A DNA stretch of 64,000 nucleotides from Pyrus communis (GCF_963583255.1 NC_084806.1:23044317-23108316), one strand, 5' to 3'. Counted from the stretch's first letter, positions 24,463 through 38,044 are shown. Numbers and translations are program-made. The notes: generated by a model not told the origin, from the letters alone.

Positions 24463-26448
24463 GCCTAATATATGTGAAATTCATGCAAAATAATTTACCT
24501 ACAAAAAAAAAAACATTTGATTCAAATAGTGCACCTACTATTAAAATTTTAAAATGTTAGATTGCTTAAAAAAAGAAAAAGCATATACCCAATATATGTA
24601 AAATACATGAAAAATAATTTACCTACATAATAACAAGCCCATATATGAAAAATACATAAAAACTAATTTACCTTATAAATTCATTGTTTAATTTTGAAAA
24701 GAAACAATGTTTCTACTAGTTTTTTTTTTTTTTTTTTTTTTTTCCAAAAATTAAAGTACTTGTTATTTAATTTTTACAAAAATTGTGTACCTATTGTGTA
24801 ATTTAAAAAAAAAATTACATATTGTTTATTTCTTTTTATAAAAATAATGTAAATATTGTTTAGTTTTTACAAGAAACAATGTATCTACTAGTTTATTTTT
24901 ACCTTCTTTTTTTTTTTTTTTTTAATTTTCACAAGTTAATGTATCTACTTTTTCAATAGAATGTATATTGAACAAATTAGATTTGGATTAGGCGATTTCA
25001 CATAATAGCCATATTAATGTTGGTGGCATGGTGTTGTAAATAAATTTAAATGTATGGACATCTTTTATCTTACATGGCATCAAATTCAAAATTTGGGTTT
25101 TATTTAGATGTTTTAATATAGGTGGGTTTATGTCTAGAGTTCAACAGTTGTAAAGGGCTAAATCTAAAGCACCCAAGAATTTATTAGAAACACAGAGAGA
25201 AAAGTGAGATACCAATTTCGTTATTGTTCCCATTTACAAACCGTTCCCCAGCTTTTCGACGAGCAAATTTGCCCGGTCTCAGTTGTCATTCGGCTAATCC
25301 AAAATATAATCAGACATGAAACTTCATAACCATATGAAAAAATTCGACACAGCAAAACAATATTCTATACTAACTTACACCAGTGTCCCAATACCAGTGC
25401 TATGAGGGAATCATAGTCACCATCTACATGTTCCCCATATCCATTCAACAATGATTGCTACCAAACCACAAACAAATGTAAAAATCCATCAAATCTTCGG
25501 CAACCAAACACGAACTCCCAAATAAACAAACAAAACTATTGAACCAATCAAACCCCTTTTCCTCAATACCAATCCATTCCTCTTCTTTCAAAGCACGGAA
25601 GTTAAGTCCTAAATCTGAAAGCAAGGAAGAAGATACATAAAAATGACATAAGTTAGAAAGATGCGACCATAGTATGGTTCCACTTCTTCAGTTATCTTGG
25701 ATTCCGAATGCATGTAATATGTATCAAATGTACTGAATAATCTACTGCTATCCTTAAATTCATTTTCCACTTATTTCATAATTGAAGGCTATAGATTTAT
25801 AACTTCAAAGAACTCATCCAATAAATGTCTTCTCACAATTATATTTAATACCCAATCTTACTGGATTGAGGTGCTATCGTGTTTAGAGTCTACATTCTAG
25901 AGTTGATACAAAAACACATGATGGAGAACCATAAAACATGAATGAAAGACCATAAGGGGAAATACATGCAATCATAAAAGAACCAACATACTGATAGCAT
26001 CAAAATCAAAGGTAATCACTAGATTCACTACTAATCAAACTCATTATATCTTGCAAAAGCAAGACATGAGTTTTTCTAACTTCCAATAAATTGAACAATA
26101 ACGATAAAAAACCCACAATCGAAAAGAAAAATAATCCCAAAAAAGCAGCCTAATTGAAGCTAGTTACTGATTCCACATACTAATTTGTGGTCATATTTCA
26201 ATCACCATCCAAAAAAATATATATATAATCAAGCATGATATTCTGATTAATGTAGAATATAACTTTTCTGTTCGTTCACTCTAATTTTTATTTGGTTAGT
26301 TCACTTTTGTCATCTATAATATCTGCTCATATTCATCTGAGGCCCTAAATTAAGAGAAACGAATGAGAAGTACAACACGAACCTGAATGGACTTCTTGCT
26401 TGATGGAATGCTGCATTACCATTTGAAGTCACTTTCTTAGTTCATAAA

Positions 26449-26465
26449 AGCACACCAGTATACAT

Positions 26466-26528
<63 letters not shown>

Positions 26529-26554
26529 AACGTAGCAAAATAGAATGGCAAGCA

Positions 26555-26644
<90 letters not shown>

Positions 26645-26662
26645 AACGTAGCAAAATAGAAT
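26449..26662. repeat. Duplicated compound microsatellite (CA)n(TA)n(GA)n
   Basis: Two tandem blocks each run CA repeats, then TATATA, then GA repeats, then a unique 30-bp tail with ACAAACGTAGCAAAATAG. The tail is identical in both, so the whole ~100-bp compound repeat was duplicated and the repeat numbers then diverged. The 80-123 residue ORFs in this block are artefacts. Confidence 0.9.
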
Positions 26663-29134
26663 GGCAAGCAAGCACAGACCTTATGATAGTAAACAAAATT
26701 AATCCGAGATTGAAAGATTGGTGGACCTTTCTTTGGAGGAGGGAGAGGGATAAACATAAGCGCATATTTTCTACTGATTTTTGACAATTGACAGGTGCCT
26801 TCCTACTCCACAATTTAAATTTGTAAATTTGAGTGCATTTTCTACTCCATGTTTGAACAGATCAAAGCCACTACACTAATTTAGGGTTTCATAAAAAGAA
26901 AGTACGAACAATTGAACAAGAAAACCTGAAAGATAAAGATTTACAGACAATGGAAGTGAGGGGACGGACCTTGACGGCAAGAGGGGAGAGAGAGAGAGAA
27001 TGCGTTTGGATGCTGGAGAGGGAGAACTGAATTTGGCAGTCGGCGTAGTTGTAGGAGGTTATTGAGAAAGTGGGGAATTCACACTGAGTGACAATGATGA
27101 ACACCACGTTTATGTTTTTCACTCAAGTCTCCTTTTTTTCTTTTTCTTTCGTAGCTTCTTCAATAACTTGTTTTTTATTTCCCATTTTTCTTTTTTCTTT
27201 TTAAGTTGCGTCATAATATCATTTTAATGACATTTTCAGTAAAAGAATGTCATTAAAAAATTTACCAAGTGTCATGAAAGTCATATTTTGTAGTAGTGAA
27301 GGGAGCTGATTCTCGTTTTCGAATAAGACCTCTCACTTCAAAGTGAAGAGGAATACCACCAAACCGTTATATAGAGTGACATATTTGTTTCTTTTTAGAA
27401 AGCTCAATAAAATTGGTACTCAGAATAATTTATTCTCTACCTCCCCCTTTTATTTTCCGTTTATTTTCTTTTCCAGAATGGAATCTATATACAAGGCATG
27501 GGTTCGACAGAGGAGTGAAAGGCTAGCACAAGAACATTTGGATGAACTCTGTAGGGAGCTGCAAACCGCTTTTGGTACTGCCAAATGGCAGGTACGTCTC
27601 TTGTCCCACTTTAGCTATCTCCCTTTCTTCCTCTCTTGTTTATTCACTGTACACAAATCTTATCAGAATTTATGAGTGTATCAATACTATCCTGGTGTTT
27701 GTTAATAAAGTTGAGCAAGGAAGAATCCAATTTAGAAAAAATTTCCATCGATTCCAAAAGAAAGTAAAAAAACTCATCTCAGCTTTAACGTCAATCTCTG
27801 TTAGCATTTCAATCCTGATTTGGATTGTTAGATATTAATACCAATTGAAATCAGAGAAATTTTAATTTTTTAATTTTTTAATTTTTATGTAAATGGTTTA
27901 GGCAGCCCTATTGCACTTTTTCTAACTGTATCTGTCATGTTGAATGGTCAATGTGTTTTAGTTGGAAGAGTTTGAGAAGGCTGTCAGGTTGAGCTATAGA
28001 CAATGTGGTGATGATCATACCGCAGCTAGACATGGACAATTTGTTGCTGCTATTGAAAACCAAATTTCTCGTGTTGAAACAGCACTAAGGGAATCGTTTA
28101 GTATGGAAGGAAAGAAACCCCTTCAATGGGTACACATGGATGAAGACGAACACGATGATTTTGGTGCATTTCTCTCTGGGACATCCCAAAGTAAGCAAAC
28201 TGCCCAAAATGAATGTGTAGAACTCAGGCATGGGGTGAAAAGCTCCGAGGAAAGTGACACTACAAGAAAAGACAGGAACCTTAAATATAGTGCTGCCTGC
28301 AATGGAGACATTTCTGATGAAATAAAGGGTGTTAAAGATGTTATTACTATTTCCAAGGATCCAAATTTTTCATGGAATTGAAAGGAAAAGAAGTCGCAGA
28401 AATGAAGGATGATATAATTTATACAAGGAAGACATGATGTTCACCAAATTATAGTGAGCTGAGGATCGTAATAGCAGATGAAGTTGAACAGAGAAAAAAT
28501 CTAATTCCGATACACCCAAAGAAAAAGGATTCAAACTTGTCTTCGGGAAGCAAAGGTTGCATCAGGCAACTGGAGCAATTAATTTGTTCAACCAGGTCAG
28601 TTTATTACGTACTTGAAAGGCAGAGTTGATTATAACAATTGATTATAAGGCAATAAATATTTCACATGCAAGGAGAAAGAAAAGAACAAGCTTCATCCTC
28701 TCTCCTCTGCTTTCTTTCAGCTGATAGATTTTTGCATTTGTTTATTATTATTTTGATTTTTGAAAAATGAACTTAAAGATTGTCTTCTGCAGATGTACTG
28801 TCGGGTTGGTGCATCTCAGAAGCAATTGCAAAGCCCACGGAAGCAATGGCAAACACCTCCACGCCTGAACAATCGTTGTTCAGTTCAAATTACCCTTGGT
28901 TTAATGCTCACTGTTTTTCTGCTTGGTAAGCTTTTGATTTGCTTGAACGTATTTCAAACATCGAGAGGTCAATATGCTGTATGCCAAACTGAAAATGGTC
29001 TTCAGTACTTTCCACACCATTTTAATCAATTGCTTCACAATGTAGTCTCTCAGGCTGTATTTAAATGAAATAGTTTAAGATATTAGCTATAAACTGAGTC
29101 AACTGCCGTAAACATTTGTGGAAGCCATATCAAA

Positions 29135-30263
29135 GGCCTGGTTTGGCATTGAGGTGATTAAAAAAAAAAAGCAGGGATGAAAAAAAGCTAGAGTAAAATT
29201 TGTGTTTGGTAACTCTTCTTATTTTCAATGTCACTGTCATTTTAAGCTGAAAAGTGGCAAAATGCTGCTTCTCAAAACCAGCTTTTTTTTTTTTTTCAAG
29301 AGGCAGGTGAACTGTAGAATTTAATGAAACTTTCACAATCTCAAAAATACCCTCCTCTGTTTCTCCTTCTTGCTGGGTTGAAGCTCGAATCTTCATAGTT
29401 GATATTCTTATTTCGCCGGATATGTACAGGAGGGAGGGGCGATGAGATCCAAGAGGTGGGTTTGTTTTGGTGTTTGGGGAACTGAGAAATTTGAGAGGGG
29501 GGAAATGGGTAGAAGGGAAATGACTGATTTTGTCCTGATTCTTGCCTTCTGTGGTGTGGTGTGGGCATCTGGGTTTTCCTCGCTTGCACATCGTCCAATA
29601 ACTGGCTTCAAGTTACATGGTTGGAGATGATTTTGTGCCATGATGGCTTTGAAGTCGGAGTTGTTGAAGAATGGGTTGTTGTTGGCGAACACCGGATCTA
29701 AAACCCATTCGGTGCTACATCTGACATTAAAATGGCACTCTGGCATTTGGAATTGAAGCTGCGTGCTGGTGGATCCACTACTATGGTGGCTATGTGGTTA
29801 GAGAGAGATGAGAAGCAGATTGGTGGTTGGAGAGAGAGATGAGAAACAGACAGAGAAAAGAGATGGGCAAAGATGAAAAAGGAAATTTGGGAATGGTGAA
29901 GATGAGTATCAAACTTGGTGCAAGGAGGGGAAAAATAGAATTGAGGGAGGGAAAGGAAGACACGGGGATAAGGGAAATGGGGTGTGGGCCCCACGGCCAC
30001 ACAAAATCCTCACATAAAAATAATAATATTAAATAAAATATCATAATAATAATATAATATTATATCATTTTTGGTCATTTCACATAGTCACAGTTATTTT
30101 ATATAAAAGTTTACCAAACACTATCATACTACTTTTTTTTCCAAAAGCACTTTTACAGAAAAGTTTACCAAACACTCTGCTGCTTTATTTCACAGATGTT
30201 TATTCTTACAGCATAGCAGAAACAGTTTTTTTTCAAAGCACAGCAATACCAAACCAGCCCTTA
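29135..30263. mobile_element. Probable TIR element, family unclear
   Basis: AAGGCCTGGTTTGGCATTG at the left and, inverted, AAGGGCTGGTTTGGTATTG at the right match at 17 of 19 positions. Both are followed by A-rich sequence and GTTTGGTAA/TTACCAAAC motifs. I could not find a convincing TSD. The interior has CT-rich sequence and a GTGGGGCCCACACC-type motif (about 29975-29995). No transposase. Confidence 0.55.
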
Positions 30264-30954
30264 GGAGATAGTATTCATGTTTCAAACTTGTGAGATTTCA
30301 TTCCATAAAGTATGCAGTCCTCCTAAGTTTCAAACAGATCAGAGTTTGGGGATTATCGTAATTTGAATCGGCTGGCAATTTTAGTCGGAAAGTCTTTTAA
30401 CAGCGGCTAGAATATTGTTTCTGGCCTAGCTTATGTTGACACATAATAAGATTTTATGACATCTAGCGCCTACGTACGTTTGCAATTAACAACGCATGCT
30501 GACACCATGCCTGCTTCACTTGCATTCTTGCATCTGTTATTGCAGTTAATCATAGAGGATATGGGCTTGCAATTATTTAAATATTACTTTCTGGAAAGGC
30601 TAATACTTGTAGATGTATAAAACTGTGCTTATGAAAGGTTCTCTTTTTGCAGTACCGATTGTATTTTATTCAAGTTAAGAAAAAGTGGTAAATACATTGC
30701 ACCTGATCAGAATGAAGACCGAAAGGTAGTTTTATTGCTTTGACACTAATATTTATCTTATAAATTTTGGAAATTCGTTGGATTTGCTTCACGATTGTTA
30801 GTTTGATAATTAGTTAGAACTTTGAAATCATTCCGATTGTTGTCTATCCAGTGATGGTAAAGTTGGTGTTTGGATTTGATCATCATTGGCCCAAAGAGGA
30901 TGAAGGAGATTTCAGCCACCCTCCTTTGGCATCTTCTTTGTAAAACATTCACAT
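30264..30954. other. Unassigned intergenic DNA
   Basis: About 690 bp of AT-rich sequence with no supported ORF, RNA gene or element end. Confidence 0.4.
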
Positions 30955-31429
30955 CCCTCATCCCATGCATGGACAAGAACAAGTGGGGTCGGTTGTATGA
31001 ATTCTAGAACACCACTGCGCGGTTTTGCGCGATGTCTTCCATAATTCCATTAGCTCCAAATACTCCATATCTTTTCTTAAAGTCTCTTTCCAAACATTCC
31101 TAGGTCTTCCTGTACGCCTTTTACACTTAGCGTCCATCTTGTAACCAGAGCATTTGTAGTCTCTATTTATGTGTCCAAACTACCTTAACCGATTTTTTCT
31201 CATCTTATCTTCAATTGTGGCCACTCCTAATTTACCTCAGATATCCTCGTTCTTAATCCTATCTTCTTGTGTGCCCACACATCCAATAAGCATTCTCATT
31301 TATGTTACGCTCATTTTTTGCACGTGTTAATTTTTACCACCCAACATTTCATGCCATAAAGCATTCTTGGCCTTATTGCTGTTCTATAAAATTTTCCCAG
31401 AGCTTTAGTGGGAACAACAATTGCACAAC
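30955..31429 (-). mobile_element. LINE (RTE-like) fragment, 3' part
   Basis: The minus strand translates in pieces to the C-terminal part of a plant non-LTR retrotransposon ORF: near 31390 a KALGKFYRTA-like stretch, then MRMLIGC..., then a basic tail and the 3' motif around GTGGGGTCGGTTGTATG (30983-31000). Frames are broken. It continues across the LARD insertion at 41497-41735. Confidence 0.7.
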
Positions 31430-33432
31430 TGATGCGAGATTTTATACGCGCACAAATTAAACCCTCTTTTTGTCAAATTGTAATATATGTATAAGTAGGG
31501 ATCGTTCTGGACCGGGGATTAGGAGGGATTGTTAATCACTTGGATTTGACTCAAAAACGTAAAAACACAATATAAAACACTACACTAGACTCAAAGAATG
31601 CAAAACTAAACTTTAAAACACTCAAACAAACTAAAAGACTCAAAACAGCACAAATACACTCAAATCTGCCTAAAAACCACTTTCTGGGCAGTTTTGAGTA
31701 TAAACACAAATTTGGACGAAATTAAGTTGTAACTTGACTCAAGACTCTTAAAAACACAAACTAAATTGATTTCTAACTAAATTGAACAATAAAGTAAGGG
31801 GGATTGAGTTTTGGACGAGATTAAACTAAATGCACAGATTCTAATTGAAACAGAATGTAAATATGAAATTGATGAAATGGAATGAATGGATGATAGAATA
31901 GCTAAGGGGTTCATCTCCATACATGTTACACTTGCATAATAAAATGATTTCCAATTGCATTTCAATAAACCATGACTTCTCAACGCTCCAAGTTAATTAG
32001 GTCCGCTTAAATTAACTTTCAGATTTCCCTAGATTCATTGGATTGAATGGAATACGCATTACAACCAAATTATTCCTAATCAAATTCCTAACTATGGAAT
32101 ACGCATGATAGAGACATTCAACAAAGATCATTAAGTTCAACGGAAATCATAAACATCGACGAGGCATTCGTTACTATGGAATACGCATGAAACTTATGCT
32201 AAGAATTCATTTAACGCGATTGTTTATAAGCAACCTCCACTACTTGTGAATATAAGTTCGTAACTATTAGGTGAAACTCACTTATATTCTAGCGTCATAT
32301 TCATGCATGAAAATTAAGCGTGCACTCTCAATAAACATACATAAATAAGTTATCAATCAAACAGTTAAACAAATTGAATCCACAACTTATGAAACGCAAT
32401 TAGAACTAATCAAATCAAAATGCAAGCATAAACATATATTTCGAATTTCCTCATAACTTTGAAATCAAAGAAACACCTAAACATTCCAACAACTCAAACT
32501 TGAATTGTATGAACGTTTAGGCACTCTTCTCTTCCATTCCTCATACGTACAAAACAAAGAGTATTGAAATTAAACATTGAAATCAAAGAAACACCTAAAC
32601 ATTCCAACAACTCAAACTTGAATTGTATGAACGTTTAGGCACTCTTCTCTTCCTCTTCGTTGTAGCACAAGGTCTAAGGATAGTTTGATGGTGTGAATGG
32701 TTTGGGGAGTGGTGAAAATGGAAGGATGGTGTTTGGATTGTAAGGGAGAGCACGGCAAGGGTGGTTTGATGTCTACATTATGAAATGGAAGAGTGTTTGT
32801 AACTGAAATGTGTATGAATGAGTGTATGAATTGTGGCTGCAATGGATGCTTATTTATAGGTGAAAAAGAGGGAACATGACAGCTAGGTTATGATGATGAA
32901 TGCATGTGCAAAGTTGGTTGAATGATTATGAGTGCATGTGGCTGAAATAGCATGTGGAATGGCTGAATGTGGTGCAATGATAATGTCTTGTGGCTGAATG
33001 GATTAAAGAATGGGAGTGCATGTGGGTGGAAATGCATGTGGGTTAAAAAGTGAATGCATGTGCAATGACAGCTAGGTTGAATTAATTAAAGGGATTGCAT
33101 GTGCAAGGTTTTGGTGTGAATGATTGAATGTGCATGTGACTGATTTATGAAGAGTGAATGCATGTGGCTCCAAGGTCTGAATGATTATGGGTGCATGTGG
33201 CTGCAATGGATTAGGAATCCTTCAATTTCGTCCATTCCTTTTGCTCCAAACATAAGCTATCCATTCCAAGTCCAATTTTGCTCCAAAATGCTCCAAAATG
33301 CATCTTTTTGCTTCCTTAGCCATATGAACCTAAAAACACACGAAAATGGCTTAAACTACTAAAACAACTATGAATTAACAATATAAATGCACGAAAACAA
33401 GCTAAGTAAGTCGCCTAAATATGCTCCTATCA
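31430..33432 (-). repeat. 3' LTR of the LARD
   Basis: TGATGCGAGATTTTATACGC to GCTCCTATCA on the + strand. It includes a ~110-bp internal duplication around 32460-32640 (AACACCTAAACATTCCAAC twice), also present in the partner LTR. Confidence 0.92.
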
Positions 33433-33447
33433 AATTCCCCCACACTT
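33433..33447 (-). promoter_or_regulatory. Polypurine-tract-like sequence of the LARD
   Basis: On the minus strand AAGTGTGGGGGAATT directly precedes the 3' LTR. This fixes the element's orientation together with the PBS. A similar run sits at 1050-1064 in the deleted copy. Confidence 0.65.
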
Positions 33448-34958
33448 ATCTTTTGCTCGTCCTCGAGCAAAACAGAAAAACAAAACAAGCAAAACGACAC
33501 TAAACAAGTAAAACACAACCTAAACCTTCCAACAATCGTCTCAGGGATTTCCAATGCACATGACAAGTTAAAAATCATTATTCCCACAGATTTTAGCCAT
33601 CTTTACACTTAAGTACATTCTTACTCATAGTCACCACATACTAGTTCGCATTTAAGCATTTAAAACACATTTCGAATGTAGTAACATGCCTTAGAGAATT
33701 TCCTCAATTCCTTACTAGAATGCACTCTATTTTCACACAGATTTTCTGACTACACACCCTACACTAGTTATATGTGAGAGATTGATGTAAACATGAAAGA
33801 CTAGTATCTCACATATGTTATAACAAAGAAAGCATTTTCTGGATTTACGATAATGACATGAATATGATCTCATGAATAGAATGCTACTACTTAGAATGAG
33901 AACCAGTGATTCCATAAGCTCATATCAATTCCAAACTCCACATTATTGAACATATAACGATCAAGATAGAAGTCAAAGGGGTGTAACGGGGCTTGGGGTG
34001 TGTGGCTAACAAAGAAGGGATATGGAAAACAAAGGTTCTTAAAGAAATAGCGAGCAAAGCATTTGAATCATCTTAGAATTCACTTTTGAATGAAAACTCA
34101 ACTTTTGAACAAAAAGGGAGAACAAGCTCTTTTTTTTTTCTTTCTTTCTTTCTTTTCTTTTCTGTTTTTCTTTTTCATATGTTTTTCACAATTTTTTCTT
34201 TCTTTTCTTTTGACTCTCAAAACATACATAAACACTTAAGAACAAAACATTCTCTCCCCCACACTCATTTTCTTTCATAATGTACTCAAAAGGAATTCAT
34301 TTAAGTCATGCTCACTATCTTTTAAGAACAAGGGTGTGGACAGTCCTAAACTAGGCTAGGTTAGGATAATGTGGGTTAACAATGAATAAAGGCTAAACAA
34401 AGCTCGACGGGGTTAAAACTTACAACATATACGAAATATGGGAAGTAAGGCTATTTGGCTATGGTGGTAACTACACAACTTCATCTTGATATATGTTATG
34501 CAGTTCAATGTCATGCTTTGAATGAAACGGATATAAGTTCTAGCATTTAGTTCTATCATGATACAATTGCATTCTAAGTAGCAACCAAGCAAGGAATAAT
34601 GAGATCATGCAACAACTTTAGAAAACAAAGAATCACAGATTATAACTCTCCAAAGAAGGTAATGGCTCGAGTCTCACAGGGTTGTAGCGTTTGTTTGAGT
34701 TCCTTCCTTCAAGCATGTTACAAAAACGAATTTTTCTTTTATGATTGCATGTGAAGTCATACATTATAACCATAACCAAGCATATACCAAGAGTAAATCA
34801 AACTTTTCTCTATGTTTATAACTTTTTTTAACAGTCATGCAATTACAAACCAAATCCTTATCATTGTGTTGGAAGGTACCCTAAGACACAAACACACAAA
34901 AACGACTCAAAATACTCTTTTTAAGCTTTTCAAAACATGTTTTTCAAATTTTTATGTG
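33448..34958 (-). mobile_element. LARD interior, non-coding part
   Basis: No conserved ORF on either strand. Features are a T/C microsatellite-like tract (34131-34215) and many short A-rich motifs. The part up to about 33915 is shared with the deleted copy at 1050-1510. Confidence 0.6.
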
Positions 34959-35074
34959 ATTTTCGGAGTTATAAAAACAAAACATACTAAAACACTCTAA
35001 AACAACTTAAAAACACCTTAAAACAGCAAGGAACAACATTTGAAGTTATGGGTGATAACATCCCACGAATTTGC
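34959..35074. repeat. 116-bp duplication flanking a solo LTR, left copy
   Basis: Matches 36889-37004 with a single G/A difference near its start. The solo LTR lies exactly between the two copies. Confidence 0.88.
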
Positions 35075-36883
35075 TGTTGGAAATGTGCCCTAAAACCAAT
35101 CATATGATGATACTTTATGGACATTTCACATGTTAAACTAATCTAGTTTAATATTAAGGGCAAAGATTATTGTTTGAGCCGTCTCATATAAATGTTATAT
35201 GCTTAAACGATAAGTCCAAGGAATATGTGATTGGAAGAATGCGATCTAAAGAAGTTAGATTCATGAGACCATTCTTTCGTTGACACATCCTAAACGTTCC
35301 TGATCATAGGATTGTCAATTGGGCATTGACAGTCCGTTAAGATCAGTACGTGCTATGTCTTCTCTCAGGGAGAGTGACTAGTCTCGAGTCATTAGTGTGT
35401 GTGACATCAAGACAAGTACGTAGGTGCTCAATAGAGAATGAGTTCACTGAACACGATCAACGAAGAGTTCTCATATTCATGTCACATGAGAACTCATGGT
35501 TGGGATAATGCAAATTAGTCTTTTGACCTGAGGCATCACAGTTGTCTTGTGGTTAGGTCCTTAATCTTTGATTATGTCAAAGTCACTCCATCAGGAGGGT
35601 GTCCACGGCATCGTTGGGGTTAAGCCACTTAGCCATGGAGGCAAGTGAATGCGCAACAAGGGATCTCTAACCTTCAAACTGTTTGAGGGAGAATACTCTA
35701 TGATATGATTTAGAATCTCTGGCCAGAGTATGAATGAGGTGTTGGAATGTGTTCCAAATCACATTCAAGGTAATCATATAAGCACAAGACTCACATTGGA
35801 TAGTAGACATGAATAAACTATCAAACCAAACAATGTGGTCAAGAGTATTGTATTAGAGAAAGACCGTATTGCATTTGTAATCCTAAAACTGAATAGGTTC
35901 TCCACCTCTTCTGATTAGCTTGGGTAACCATGACATGCTGCTAGGCGTCAACCATGGTTTGTGGAAGCCCTAAAAGTGTATTATCACTAACGGGAGAATT
36001 GAAAGTAAGTTTCAATTCACAATCGATTTGAAAGAGTTTGAATCGTCCACTGCCTCGCTAAAAGGAACCTAATGGATCGTACACCGTGTAAGGTAGAGAT
36101 TGAAGATTCAACGGAGATGAGTAAGAATAATTAAATGGTTTAATTATTTATGGCAAGGATTAATTAATATGTTAATTAATCAAACGAATAAGTTCGTTAA
36201 AGACCTCGGGATAGTTTTGGACCTTAAGGCCCAATGGGCTTCGAACGTCAAGTCCATTGACTTAAGTTGTATGACAACTTAATGAATAATGATTCACAAA
36301 GGCCCAAATAGCCCAATAAATCCCCTTAAATTCGGCCATTTAGAGGAGGGTAGTGAACTTGGCTTAATTGCAAGTTTGCCACTCCATTATGAGGTGGTAT
36401 AAAGACATCTTTATAGCCATTTCATCCTTAGGGTTTTTCTAAGGAAAAAAGATGAGAACAAACTCTCCTTTCTCTCTAAAATGGCCGGCCACTCTTGAGG
36501 AAAACATCTAGCAATCTTACTTCCTCAAGGTCACTCATTTCTTCTCCAATCTTACCTTGGTGTGGAGACTTAGAGGTTCTCAATTTTGGGAACTTGGAGA
36601 AACCTTTTCATCCATCCAAATCCATGGATCTAAGATGCAAGGAATGAAGGCCCTCTCTTTGGGTGATTAGCCTTTGCTTATGCAAAGAGGAATCTACAAA
36701 GGTATTGATTTCTCAACTCACTTTGTTTTGAGTTGAGTCTTGGTTCACCTATCTACTAGGCTTTGAAGTTCATGGGTTAAGTTTTGTTTTTGAGTGCATA
36801 TAAACATGATTCCGCCTTTTAATTGTTAATTGCATGTTGTTGATGTTGCTCAAATGAACTTGTTTTTCACAAATATTCCTTCA
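35075..36883 (+). mobile_element. Copia-type solo LTR nested in the LARD
   Basis: TGTTGGAAATGTGCCCTAAA at 35075 to TTCCTTCA at 36883 spans 1,809 bp, with TSD TTTGC (35070-35074 and 36884-36888). The TGTTGGAAATGTGCCC start is familiar from plant Ty1/copia LTRs. A TATA-like GGTATAAAGAC near 36393 and a leader with ATGGCCGGCCACTCTTGAGG (36480-36499) fit an LTR promoter region. No PBS or internal domain is present. Confidence 0.8.
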
Positions 36884-36888
36884 TTTGC

Positions 36889-37004
36889 ATTTTCAGAGTT
36901 ATAAAAACAAAACATACTAAAACACTCTAAAACAACTTAAAAACACCTTAAAACAGCAAGGAACAACATTTGAAGTTATGGGTGATAACATCCCACGAAT
37001 TTGC
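36889..37004. repeat. 116-bp duplication, right copy
   Basis: Second copy of 34959-35074, beginning immediately after the solo LTR's right TSD. Confidence 0.88.
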
Positions 37005-38044
37005 ATCAAATATACTTAGTTACCCCCCCGCACTTAAATCAAACATTGTCCTTAATGTTTTAAGCATAGATTCACACAAAACATTAGTAAACACACAAAC
37101 AGCATTTATACATACTAAACTTGGCAGAATGTAACTAACAAAGAGAAGAGTTTAGGGATGCAAATCTGGAATTGGAGTGCTTCCTCAGTCTTCCTTTGTT
37201 GAATGCATGGGTTGATCTTGGTGATTCCACAGGCTTAATCTTGAACTGGTTTTCTCCCATCGTTGATTTTCCACAGGCTACTCTTGAACTGGGCTGCAGG
37301 ATTCTTTTGGTCTCCTCCACTCGTTGATTTTCCTTTGTGCTACTCTTGAACTGGGCAGCAGGATTCTTTTGGTCTCCCCCGAAGGTCTGAGCTTCCTCCT
37401 TTTATCTGTTTCTTTGTTCAATCTTTCCAATTCGTATTGAAGAGGGTTAGAGGATAGCTCAGCATATGCAGTTGTTGCTTGTCTCCACATGCTTTAATGT
37501 ATCATTTTCACTTGCCTTACTTGCTCCGTTGAAGATGACTACTCGAGAGCAACGCTAGGTAAGCAACCAGGAATAGATTACAGGCAGTTGGCTCCAGATC
37601 GAAAGACTGACTCCAAGTGCCGGCTGATTGCTTCTTTCACTTTGCCATGCGAGTAAGAACAAGGACAAAGAAAAAGACAGGGAAAGAGCATGATATGAGA
37701 TACTTTTGCTTTTGACCTTGATGATATGAGATACCTTTGCTTTTGAAGAAGCGGTGAATGAATCAGCACATGCTTCAATCTGCCGTTTCCTCCTGGGTCA
37801 TCTGTACTCCAGGCATCTGGTATTATCTTTGGGGAAGAAGAAATAAAATGAGTAATTCGAAAGGCTTTGCTGGGAGTGCGCCCTCAGAGGTGAGGAAGAG
37901 TTGGGCAATTTCTTCAGGTCTGCCTTGCCATAAAAGATGAAGGTCGACATATATAGAGATAATAGCAAGTGGTGGTACTGTTTTTTTTTACCCTTGTTGA
38001 CAAACGTTTTGATCCCGCAAATCCGGCTTTTTGAAATAGTGGCA

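Larger units (their letters stand above)
20492..27298. mobile_element. CACTA (En/Spm-type) element, non-autonomous
   Basis: The ends are CACTACTACAAA inverted on both sides, with the exact 3-bp TSD AAG (20489-20491 and 27299-27301). Subterminal regions are full of short GCGTCAT/GTGTCAT/TGACGC motifs in both orientations (about 20510-20990 and 27205-27285), typical of CACTA transposase-binding regions. Without the nested LTR at 22155-24413 it is about 4.5 kb. I see no transposase; the ORFs inside translate microsatellites or the nested LTR. It lies in what would be intron 1 of the SNARE relic. Confidence 0.88.
19122..28925 (+). pseudogene. Relic of a syntaxin-6-like t-SNARE gene
   Basis: Three exon-like pieces resemble a plant t-SNARE family with a syntaxin-6 N-terminal domain and C-terminal membrane anchor, which would act in membrane fusion. 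Exon 27478-27591 (MESIYKAWVRQ...FGTAKWQ) has an upstream TTTTCCAG acceptor and a GTACG donor. Exon 27962-28595 opens LEEFEKAVRLSYRQ and includes the family-like WVHMDEDEHDDFGAFLSG. Exon 28793-28925 encodes a hydrophobic tail (VQITLGLMLTVFLLG). The frame is broken by TGA at 28379-28381 and by frameshifts and stops to about 28500. At 19122 the segment MMVASSFDLW looks like exon 1, but the rest of that exon is missing. A Cassandra and a CACTA element fill the 8-kb gap. Family call by recognition only. Confidence 0.6.

Noticed and set aside
26429..26813. Overlapping ORFs of 79-123 residues
   Set aside because: Microsatellite translations (CVCVCV, SLSLSL, RERERE).
29130..29746. 112- and 153-residue minus-strand ORFs
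   Set aside because: They overlap each other in different frames inside a TIR element and show no domain.
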